This document shows, piece by piece, positions 13,649 through 24,606 of a stretch of DNA of 64,000 bases. The translations under genes were made by a program, and so were the position numbers. How positions within the stretch are numbered: position 1 is the first letter of the stretch; each line of letters starts with the position of its first letter. A model generated the notes under the pieces. It searched no databases. It was not told where the DNA came from and was given only the letters and a program-made list of their open reading frames with translations. Origin of the DNA: Ipomoea triloba (lineage: Eukaryota; Streptophyta; Magnoliopsida; Solanales; Convolvulaceae); assembly GCF_003576645.1 (NCBI RefSeq), contig NC_044929.1:19582974-19646973 (forward strand), given 5' to 3'.

Positions 13649-14197
13649 GTAAGTCCGATATCCACCTAATCTCCAATCAAATTCGTACTTTTCAGATCCT
13701 CTGAATTTAAATATCAAGTGTTTTTCCTTTTTCACTCTGTGAGTAAAAGTAGAAATGATTTCATTTCGTTTGATTGCGTTTTTTAATTCGCCAGTTCCAA
13801 GCTGCTTGTTCTCGATTATTATACGATTGGATTTTGTTTGATTTAACTCTGCCTTGTGAGCTCTGGCTTTTAATTCGTTTTGCTGGTTCGATTTGATTTG
13901 GTTTTTGATTGTATTGGATGATTTTTAGTTTTTGATTAATTTGTTATATATACGGATGTATTGATTTTGTATTCGATCAATGTGTTTGATCATTCTGTAT
14001 TGAAGAGCGTTTGAGTGCTGTGGCTTTCTAGTTTGACTCTGAATTTTCAGATAACGAAAGCTCGGATTTCTTTCTATTCTGATGTTCTTCCATTATTTAA
14101 TTTCAACTGGACACTGTTCTTATTTCTATACACATTTTTATAATGTGATGCATAAGCAATTGATTTGCTTCTTTTTTTTTTTTTTTTTTTTTTTTTT

Positions 14198-15183
14198 NNN
14201 NNNNNNNNNNNNNNNNNNNNNNNNNNNNNNNNNNNNNNNNNNNNNNNNNNNNNNNNNNNNNNNNNNNNNNNNNNNNNNNNNNNNNNNNNNNNNNNNNNNN
14301 NNNNNNNNNNNNNNNNNNNNNNNNNNNNNNNNNNNNNNNNNNNNNNNNNNNNNNNNNNNNNNNNNNNNNNNNNNNNNNNNNNNNNNNNNNNNNNNNNNNN
14401 NNNNNNNNNNNNNNNNNNNNNNNNNNNNNNNNNNNNNNNNNNNNNNNNNNNNNNNNNNNNNNNNNNNNNNNNNNNNNNNNNNNNNNNNNNNNNNNNNNNN
14501 NNNNNNNNNNNNNNNNNNNNNNNNNNNNNNNNNNNNNNNNNNNNNNNNNNNNNNNNNNNNNNNNNNNNNNNNNNNNNNNNNNNNNNNNNNNNNNNNNNNN
14601 NNNNNNNNNNNNNNNNNNNNNNNNNNNNNNNNNNNNNNNNNNNNNNNNNNNNNNNNNNNNNNNNNNNNNNNNNNNNNNNNNNNNNNNNNNNNNNNNNNNN
14701 NNNNNNNNNNNNNNNNNNNNNNNNNNNNNNNNNNNNNNNNNNNNNNNNNNNNNNNNNNNNNNNNNNNNNNNNNNNNNNNNNNNNNNNNNNNNNNNNNNNN
14801 NNNNNNNNNNNNNNNNNNNNNNNNNNNNNNNNNNNNNNNNNNNNNNNNNNNNNNNNNNNNNNNNNNNNNNNNNNNNNNNNNNNNNNNNNNNNNNNNNNNN
14901 NNNNNNNNNNNNNNNNNNNNNNNNNNNNNNNNNNNNNNNNNNNNNNNNNNNNNNNNNNNNNNNNNNNNNNNNNNNNNNNNNNNNNNNNNNNNNNNNNNNN
15001 NNNNNNNNNNNNNNNNNNNNNNNNNNNNNNNNNNNNNNNNNNNNNNNNNNNNNNNNNNNNNNNNNNNNNNNNNNNNNNNNNNNNNNNNNNNNNNNNNNNN
15101 NNNNNNNNNNNNNNNNNNNNNNNNNNNNNNNNNNNNNNNNNNNNNNNNNNNNNNNNNNNNNNNNNNNNNNNNNNNNNNNNNNN
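14198..15183. other. Assembly gap (986 N) bordered by T runs
   Basis: Poly-T at 14172-14197 precedes and poly-T at 15199-15233 follows the Ns. The gap falls in the leader intron of the NOT4-like gene and does not touch coding sequence. Confidence 0.95.
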
Positions 15184-15195
15184 TCTTTTTTTAAG

Positions 15196-15234
<39 letters not shown>

Positions 15235-15329
15235 GTGCTGTTTAGATATATAGCTGTTAGTGAATTCATTATGTGTATTGGACAAGAACTTTATTTTAAC
15301 TCGTGTTTCAATCCTTTGCAAAGGCAACC

Positions 15330-18300
15330 ATGAGTGACGAGGGAGAAAAGACCTGTCCTCTCTGTGCTGAGGAGATGGACCCGACAGATCAACAATTGAA
15401 ACCCTGCAAATGTGGTTATGAGGTTTGTTATTCTTTTTTATTTTTTGATTATTCTATTAAAATGAATCTGAAACTGAACTAACCATTTGTGCTCTATTTT
15501 AGCTTACTGATTACAACCTCAAATGTTTTAAATTTTTGTGCTGTCAATTTCTGAAAGTTTTATGCTTAAGTATTGAACTGGTGCCTTGATTCGTCATTTT
15601 ATCATGCCACCCCATGATCCCCACCATTTCACATGTTGCCCATCCCAGCATAATACTCTGTATATAGGTCATAGGATGTGATGATATATGGTGCTTTAAG
15701 ATTGTGTTCTTAGACCAGTAAATTTATTCTTTTACTTGTACCTACACTTTTAGATTTAAATCACCATTTTCTTTTACAAGTAGAACTATTATGCTCTGTA
15801 TTGGGGTTCTGCAGATATGTGTTTGGTGCTGGCATCACATTATGGACATGGCTGAGAAGGATGCGGTGGAGGGCAGGTGTCCAGCATGTCGTACTCCTTA
15901 TAACAAGGAAAAAATTGTTGGCACGATGCCAAACTGTGAAAAGTAATATTATGAACTGAGGGATTTATGCTAGATATTATCTCATTGACTTTTATGGTTC
16001 TGTAAATTTTTTCTTTATCATTCATTGTCTTTGCAGGATTGTGGCTGAGATGAATATGGAGAAAAAGCTGAAGTCACAGAAGACCAAATGTAAAACATCT
16101 GATTCAAGGAAGCAACTTAACAATATGCGAGTAATCCAAAGGAATCTTGTCTACATAGTGGGGTTGCCGCTTAATTTAGCAGATGAAGAAGTGCGTACTG
16201 TTGTTCATTAACTCTTTGTAAATAATTTTCCACTTGGTTTTCTTCATGACTAAACGCCCTTGATACTTTAAGCAGCTGTTGCAGAGCAAGGAATATTTTG
16301 GTAAGTATGGAAGGGTTTTGAAGGTCTCTATATCACGAACAGCAGCTGGCGCTATTCAGCAATTTGCAAATAGTACATGTAGTGTGTAAGTTTTATTCCT
16401 GAGGCCTACATTTATTGTTGACTAATTTCCAAATAAAGTGGCAATCTGCTTTTGTCTTTCATTTATTCTGCTATTTGTCTTACTGGTTTCTGCATGCCTA
16501 TGTTTAAAATAAATCTCAGCGAGTCTTTTTCTTATGAAATGTTTCCTTCGAGCCAGATATATTACCTACACACAAGAGGAGGAAGCAGTTTGCTGTATCC
16601 AGTCTGTACATGGATTTCTTTTGGATGGCAGACCTCTAAGGTGATTGCAACCTTTGATTCACAATGTGCTTTTCCCTGTATGATCGTTCACTGATTTGAA
16701 ATTCCATTTTCCAGAGCATGCTTTGGAACCACAAAATACTGTCATGCATGGCTTAGAAACGTGGTATGACCTCTGAATGAATTTGGGCAAATGAAAACGA
16801 ATTGTCACCCTGTTTTTTTGGTACACATTTGAAAATAATAATTGAAATATTTTCTGATAGTGAATCTTTTTAATCTTCTTTCCTGCATTTCCTCTAGCCT
16901 TGCACAAACCCTGATTGTCTCTACTTGCATGAAATTGGGTCACAAGAAGATAGCTTTACTAAAGATGAAGTGATATCTGCTTACACAAGGTACATGATTT
17001 ATTCATCCATCTCTTATTATTTTTTCTTTTTCATTTTTAAATTTTGTCACTGTCACCAGATTCTGTTAAATGATATCAGTAAGGGGGGAGAGCACTAGTT
17101 TCGGAAGGTGACAAACAGGAGTATTGACAAAAGCCTGATTCTAAAACATAGCATTTGTTTTAAACATTATTTGCACTTTTGACAAGCGCCTTCTTAACAG
17201 TTTGATCTCAAGCTGATCTTTGATAAAGACATACCCTAGTCCCTCCATAAGCATAAACTGCCCCTTTTTGGATTTTTATAAACTGGATCCGGCTACAATT
17301 GTATTCCATGAACAATTGGTTTTTGATTCCATTAGTATTATCTGCCCCATTCTCATTCTACAGCTTGAAGATGAATGAAAGCATCCATTTTATTTTATTG
17401 ATAGAGACACTAGTAAAAAAAAAAAAAAGTTGATTTCCAAAATTTGTATTTTGCAACCAAAAACTCTTGGCATTGCATTTATATTAAGCATGGTTGAAAA
17501 AATTGCTAGGCGCTCCTCGGGCGCCCGGGGGCACCTAGCGCCTAGGGTTCCTATGTGGTGATTAATCGGCGCTTAGGCGTCCGTGAATTTTTTTATTTTT
17601 TAAAAATTTGTTTAATTTTTTTTTTAAAACTGGTAATTATAAACTATTTAATACTTTAATAATTAATACTAAAATATTAAACATTAACCTAAAAAACATC
17701 TAGAGTTTGAACAATTTAGGGTTATTTCGCTCAAAATGATGTCGTTTTGAATGAAATAGCTTTTTTTTTTTTTTTTAAAAGAATAATAGCTAATCGGCCG
17801 ACTAGGTGGCTTAGTCGGTGCCTAGAAGGCCTAGTTGGCGCCTAGGCGGTCGGCGCCTAAGCGACCTAGTCGACTGGCTGCCTAGACCACCGAGTATGGT
17901 GATATGCTAGGCGGGCAGCCCGCGCCTAGGCGGGATTTTGGCAACATTGATATGAAGCAATGGAGTTAATTCCAACAAAGTTCCTGTGACTCTTAGCTTT
18001 GGACTATCAAAATCTTTCCACATTTGGACCTCCTGTTACTCTGTTAGTCCACCGTTCGTCAGCTTGAAAAGAAGCAAGCAATCTGTGAATATCTTCCTAA
18101 ACTCACCCAACATGTTATGCCCCTTTGTCCCACAGTCTTGGCATCTCTGTTGGCTCCGTGCCTATTCAAGAACTCCATAACTTATCTTCTTTCTCCCAAG
18201 TCTTTTCCCTCGGACTCTCCTTGGCGGAGTCAGTTGATACCTTGTTGCCTTTTTCCTGAAGCTCCAAAAAGCCACCTTGGTACTAAACCCTCCAAGCCCA

Positions 18301-21300
18301 CGCGAGTCGCAACATCTCATTATGTTTCCAAATTGGGCTCATGTACTTGCCCTCCTTGGTGGTGGTGTTATGGAAATTTTTCCATTTTGAAAGATTTGTT
18401 CTCTCGCCTTGAGTGAGATGGACGAGGGGAATGAGAAGGTGAAGGTGCCGTGTTCAAAGATGAAGTGCTAGATGGGAATTGGATATATAGAGTTGGAGAA
18501 ACGTAGTGAGAGGCACCGGAAACCACTTGTGGCAGATGCTATGCTGTGGAGGGGTATTTTTGTCCAAACAAGTCTATTTTTTTCCCAACAAGCATGGGAT
18601 TTAAATCCTTAGGAGTTCATTAGGAATTCCAATTCCACAAAATGGAGGAAGTTGAAATTCTTTCCTCTAACCAAACAGTGGAACTCTCACCTTTTGGAAT
18701 TAGCGAGGAAAATAATTGCAATTCCCCTAACCAAACGCCCTATAAAGAGTTTTTTCCACTTTTGGTCCTTTGAATTTTGTGCTATTGTCACCTATAGTCC
18801 TCGACTATCATTTTTTCCATTATTAGTCATCAACTACTCAACTTTAAAATCTTTTACCACTTTTAGTCCTTTTAGCGAGTTTTCTAGCCAAATAAATGTT
18901 CATTGACTTTTGTGGCATTTCCACCTATAGTTATCAACTATCATTTTTCTTTTTAAAATTTTATTATTACTATTAGTCCATATTGACTTATTTATTTTTT
19001 TTAATTTTTTATTTTACCGTCTACTTCTAGTCCTTCCGGCAAGTTATCTGGTGGAAATGCCCCAAAAGTCGAAGGATAAAATATGTAAAAAACTCTTTCC
19101 TTAGATGTGACTCTGACCAACTTATTAAAGCACCATTTAGAAAGACGCTAATTCAATAAGTGCTAATAAGGATGCTTGCACTGCCTTGCATTTTATATTT
19201 GCTCACAATAAGTTATTTGCTCGTTTCCTAAAGTTATTACTTAAATAAAATTTATAACATACACTTGATTAAAAAATAAATAAATAAATTTTTGGGACCA
19301 ATGTTCTCTTTGTAATAGTTTGTATCAATTTGATTAAGAATAGTTTGATAGAGCTAGGAGATTAAGAAATGGAAGTATGAACAAAAACTATAAATATGGT
19401 AGATTTGAGTTCTAAATCGAAAGAATGAGGGAAAAGTTAGATAGCAGGCAACAAGTTATTAAATCTAAAATTAACTAAATTGTGAGTTATTTTTACTACA
19501 TCTGAAAAATCTAATGTCTTTTATAAATTTTAGTTAAAAAGAACAATTTTAAGAAAAAGAAACCATTTTGATCAAATGCAGAGCCTCAAGTCCATTTTGC
19601 TTGAGAAGTGAAGGGCTCCTTGATGCCCCTCATTTAACATGCCTCCATAGTGCTGTTGTTTAATTAGTTGGTTGCATCACTTGAGAAGTGAAAATGTGAA
19701 ATGTTCCTTCTTAACTGTCTTCCCTGTTGCTATTGTTTAATACACTGGTAGCATTCTATTAATGCTACACATGATGTTGCATTTACAGAATCCTACAAAG
19801 TGTTGCTTAATATATAAGTGACTCTAGTTCATGTTAGCTAAATGTGTCATTGCATCTCATTCTTGAATGTGAAATACACAGTTTATTAACTGTCTAAATG
19901 CACCACATGCAAGCAAAAACTTTTCTTATTTACCATATTTTGGAAAATTGCTGTACACAGAATATTATTATAGCCCAGGCTTTCTTAGTTTCTAGATGAA
20001 CATCATGGTTATGTGGGTGCACTTGAAGGTTTTAGTTTATGCATCATAATTGATTCATCCAGTGCTACTTATATGTGGTTTCCGTTTTAATTCGCGATTA
20101 TCATTTAGTATGTGCATATCAAAATGAAAAAAGCTTTGTTCTAGCATTTTACAGCTGTTTATTGGGTAGCTTTACTAACTTGAATTGTTATTATAAAGGA
20201 GTAGAGTTCAACAAATTACGGGTGCTACAAATTGTGTACAGCGGCGGTCAGGGACTCTTTTACCACCACCAGCTGATGATTATTGCCATAATGGCTCTGC
20301 TGCTTTGGCAGGGAAACCTATTAGTAAAAGTCTAAATGTAAGATTTTCTATTTTCATATGCTTCATTTTATTACTCTTTGTTTTTAAGGCAAGAGGTAGG
20401 ACAGCATAAAGATGGAAAACCAAATATTTGGTCCTAATTATTGAAGCATTTCATCATATTATGAGAGCTTTGTTTCAATATTCTGGCATCGTGTTTGCAT
20501 AATTTAGGATATACTCCATTCTCTATTTTGGCACACACTTTGGCTGCCGATTTGATCTAGTGTTGTTAATTCTGATGCACGCTTATCTCTGTCAGTCTGT
20601 TGAATACATAATGTTGTCACCTTTTATACAGATTTCAGCTACAAGTGCCAGAGTTTCTCCCCCAAATAGTAGCTCTGGTAGATCTGCTGCTCTTCCAGCT
20701 GGAGCTCTATGGTACATTGTCCTATGAGTTTTCTTTTTGTTGTTTATTTCCATTTAGCATATATATATATAATATGCATAAATGTATACATTTTCTAGGG
20801 GAACCCGTCCCTCTAATAGCCAACCACCATCTGCAAGTTTACCATGCTCAAATGGATCTCTCAGAGCAAAGCCTGACAAGTGTAGCGATGCAGTGAAATT
20901 CTCCACAGCAGTTGGAAAGAGCTCATTTTTGAATGCTGATCCAGGAAAGCAGCTAATCTGTGGTGAAGAAAGCAGCAACAATCAAGATAAAAGCAAAATA
21001 AAGATTTCACTACCTGCAAACCAGTATGCTGGTGCAGATCAAGCCTATGTTACTGAGACCCTTGGCACACATGTACTTCCTTCTTGTTCATCTGTGAACA
21101 GTCAGTTTCATGGTCACCCTGCTTCTAAGGAAAAAGATGGACATTCAATTAAACCATCAAATCCTACAAGTTCTTTTGACCACTCTATGAAGTCTAACCG
21201 ACCTGGTTCTCAAAAGGATTCAGATGACACAGCCAAAATTGACACTCAGATATTATGCCCAGATATGTCGTCATTAAGTATTGATAGACTTCAAAAGTCG

Positions 21301-23191
21301 CGACAGAGTTTTACTGATCAATCAAGGGAGCCATTGAGTTCCCAGATAGAAAGCAAAGTTGCAGTGTACTCTGATGAGAGTCACATAACAAGTGATACAT
21401 CTGATTCGAGACTGGATTTGCAAACTTCATTTATACAGGATGTTACTTGTGGAAATGGAGATAATTCTTTATCTGCTTATGACCAAAGGCCTAGGGAACC
21501 AGAATCAAGTACTGACAGAAGCCACAATCCAAATTCATCAGAGTCTTTTCATTCTTCAACTCAGTGTCTTCTACTGTCTGACAATGTTGGATCTATTAAA
21601 TCTGATATGCAAATTGTAGGGAAGTTTGACTCAATATTACCGTCTTCAGGTATACAAGGGATCTCTGATGGATATCGGGATGACATAGCTACCTGTAAAA
21701 CTGCTTTGGAAAGCACCGATAGAAGTTGCTTCTCATTGTCTAATGTAGATCAGAGGAAGGAAATGAAAAGCTTTGAAGGTGGACTTACAGGTGCTAGCCG
21801 CAATATCATAGAAGATATGGAAGAAAGTAGTATAATATCAAATATTTTGTCATTAGATTTTGATCCATGGAGTGAGCCATTAACTTCGCCTCAGAACTTG
21901 GTCAAGTTGTTAGGGGATACTGATAAAAAACCACCACTAAGCTCATTCAAGCTACACAGCAGTAATCAGTCAAGATTCTCCTTTGCAAGAGAGGAGGAAC
22001 CTATAAGTCAAACAATTGATTTGGAACCATCTCTTTGTTATATTGAGCAAGGTTTTAATAATTGTCCCAGCCACAATTTCTCCACTAGCAGAGGCTTTCA
22101 ACCAGATAATCTTGCCAGTCGGCGTGGTTTCTCTCTAGTAAATAAGGACTCTAATAGTTTTTCCAACAGTTACCTTTCTCTCTCTAACCACAAATCATCA
22201 GGCAAGTTACATACTCTTCAGTTTGTTGTATGTTATTGTTTTGCGTGGATCTGTTGGGGTGGGGGGCTTGAATTACATTATTTGTTAGTTTGATGTGCTT
22301 TTAAATCCCATTCTTTCTCTGAAATCTTGAATCAGTCTCAAGATCTGAGATGTCAGCCCCACCAGGATTTTCAGCAACTAGCAGAGCTCCACCGCCAATC
22401 TTTATGTCTCATAATAGAATGGAGAATAATTTTGACTCTCTCCCTGGTTAGTTTACTAAACTTGGTTACACTTGCATTTGTTCTTTTTGTTTGTGAAACA
22501 CTGCTACTACCTAGAGGTGTATGCATATCCTACTGGGATTTTAAATTCTTGAAAACAAAAACTATAGAAATTTGATTATCTTTCTTTCTTGTTCAATTTT
22601 ATGACCACATTCTTCTTAGTAGGGAACTACTCACTTCAAACTCCTATGTTGAGGAATCAATATCAGGCTCCACCAACTGGAAATATGGTCTGCAATGAGG
22701 ATGATATTGAGTTTATAGATCCTGCAATTTTGGCAGTGCATAAAGGGAACGTTCCAAGTGGCTCTAATGCCTCAGGCTTAAATGTGACTTCAGGCTTTCC
22801 TCTGCAACTGAGCACTTCTGAAAATGAGGGAAGACTTCATTTTTTAATGCAAAGATCACTTTCTCCACTTAAGAACCAGAGATTTCCTGATACTGGGGAC
22901 AGTTTTTCTGCCTTTGGTGATGCTTATAGAATTCCTTCTGGGATTTTGGAGCAAACTCTCTCCAGTAATCTCTCCGCATTTTCATCAGTCAGTGTTCCTG
23001 AATCTAGGAGCTCTGTTATGTCAAATGGCAACTGGGACATCTGGAACAGGATTAATGGTCAAAATGATTTGGGTGTATCTGAGCTCCTTCAAACAGAAAG
23101 GCTGGGTCTTAACAAGCTCTATACTGGATATGAGGATTCTAAGTTTGGTATGACTAATTCAGGCAATTTATATAGAACTTATGGGTTCTAA
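15330..23191 (+). CDS. NOT4: CCR4-NOT subunit 4-like RING/RRM/CCCH protein (E3 ligase, 12 coding exons)
   Basis: Plant NOT4 homologue, a RING E3 ubiquitin ligase with RNA-binding modules linked to mRNA decay and co-translational quality control. Exons: 15330-15422, 15815-15942, 16037-16190, 16276-16385, 16557-16640, 16715-16763, 16898-16989, 20205-20337, 20632-20711, 20799-22201, 22336-22446, 22623-23191. All phases agree, giving 1001 residues (family about 1000). C4C4 RING: CPLC (9-12), CKC (26-28), CVWC (33-36), CPAC (53-56). RRM at about 107-190 starts RNLVYIVGLP. CCCH finger C199-x8-C208-x4-C213-x3-H217. The long Ser-rich C-terminal half is low in conserved domains. Intron 7 is 3215 bp and TE-filled; intron 10 uses a GC donor (CAG|GCAAGT) confirmed by frame. 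The start is the first ATG, fixed by the RING. Convergent with the AP2 gene, 1.4 kb apart. Family call very secure. Confidence 0.93.
17493..17945. mobile_element. 'TAGGCGC' non-autonomous element in NOT4 intron 7
   Basis: The ends are imperfect inverted repeats (GTTGAAAAAATTGCTAGGCGC and, reversed, GTTGCCAAAATCCCGCCTAGGCGC). The interior is rich in 'gcgcctag' units in both orientations, making it GC-rich against the AT-rich intron. No coding capacity. Superfamily and target duplication unresolved. Confidence 0.65.
17950..18738. other. Intronic sequence of unknown origin
   Basis: This stretch is less AT-rich than the surrounding intron and has open frames at 17986-18180 and 18117-18416 without recognisable domains. 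It may be an old element insertion; nothing firm can be assigned. Confidence 0.35.
18739..19096. mobile_element. Foldback-like repeat with 'pfu-type' GAGTTTTTT ends (candidate)
   Basis: The left edge 'gagttttttccacttttggtcc' and the inverted right edge 'gagttttttacatattttatcc' match imperfectly. The interior repeats 'tttagtcctt...cacctatagt' phrases, like the other foldback MULE-type elements in this window. No clear target duplication was found. Confidence 0.4.
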
Positions 23192-24100
23192 GGTGCTTGA
23201 GAGAGGCTTTTTGGTTGGGCTAGCAACAGAAAGGATGAAATAATCATGGCGTGAACAATAGGATTGCTAAGACAACCTGACCTTTCCATGCTCAGGATGT
23301 TTCAATTGCCATTTGTAACACAACCCGCTGATTTTGGCTACTTCATAGACTTGCATCCAAAGATGGGAAGACTGATTTGTGAGTGCCTGAATGACCTATA
23401 CTTCAAGTTTGGTAAAGAATCTAGCCTTTTGAAAAAGGTTGGTCAGAGGTCAGCATTAAGCTTGTGACTTTACTCTCTAGTAGTATTTTCACTTGGTGGT
23501 GCATATTTGTTATTTTATACTTGCTTTCGACTGTTTGAGGCCTGGGAAGTTGAGAAGAAGATTAGTCTTTGTAATGATGGAAAGATGTTTCACATATACT
23601 AATCAACAGACATGAAAGGGGTTGGAACTATCGATGGTTAGGTTCACTTGACATTGAGGTTACAAAGGACTTCTGAAATTGTGCTTATTCCTTTCCAATT
23701 TGTACTGTTTTTGAGTCCCGAGGAAGAGGAAACAACTTGCAAATGACTGTACACACTGATTTCAACCATAATCTTCTGACAAAAGATTACCCAGGCGAAA
23801 GAAGCTGAAGTCGAGGCTCAATAAGGTTTTATGCAGGATGCTAAAGAGGGTTGGATTTCATCTGCTGTTATCTGGTCATGCTGAGAACCGGGACACATTG
23901 CTAAACATCAGTTATGGCAAAAATGGGTTCGGGAGGAACCAGTTTGTCATTTTGATAGAGATTGTTTAGGTCACTATACAAACCCGAGCCAAAATTGATG
24001 AGATTGAAAACTCTTCATACTATATATAGCATATAGCATGTTCAATATGATGTCTGCTGTGAAAAGTTTGAATAGATATTATAATGATATATAGTAAAAT
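23192..24100 (+). other. Probable 3' UTR of NOT4 and convergent intergenic region
   Basis: Transcribed-looking, less AT-rich DNA follows the stop at 23189-23191 for about 800 bases. No independent gene is evident; the open frame at 23264-23467 lacks any motif. Confidence 0.4.
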
Positions 24101-24606
24101 GGTTGAACAATACCAGTGTGCAATGGTTGCTGATATTACTTTCCCTTGGCAAATGCCACCAGCATATGAATATGGGAGAATTGCACATTTCTTTTGAGTT
24201 ATTAGGTAATAGTGAATTTAGTTTCTATGTTTCGATTATACTCCCATTAAATTAGTAGAAAATTTAAAAACTAAAAAATAAAAATCATGGAGGTTAGTGG
24301 TCTATGCTTACAACTCGATGACTAAGGTGACAACACTTATAAAACAAGAATTTAATTGTGTAAGTAGCATTGAATTGCTGTAGATGAATCTTTGGCATCT
24401 ATATACACCCCCAGGTCTGTGCTATGTCACATCGAGACCTATTATTGCAATTGAAATTTAATCTTGATATTTCATTTGGCTATCATTGTTGCTCTACAAT
24501 GCATATAATGCTCTGAATTTACAAAAGCTGTATGTGATCAATCAACAGTAATTGTACAAAAGAGTCACAATCTACCGCAATCAATAGGTCAATAGAAGAC
24601 GTTAGG
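24100..24606. other. Convergent intergenic stretch; includes probable 3' UTR of the AP2 gene
   Basis: AT-rich sequence between two tail-to-tail genes. Nothing else recognised. Confidence 0.4.

Noticed and set aside
14074..15327. Long open frames on both strands across the first gap
   Set aside because: They consist of N codons plus poly-T/poly-A (Phe or Lys runs).
20782..22293. 503-codon frame as an independent intronless gene
   Set aside because: It is exon 10 of the NOT4-like gene read through its flanking intron ends; phase and splice sites tie it to the upstream RING/RRM exons.
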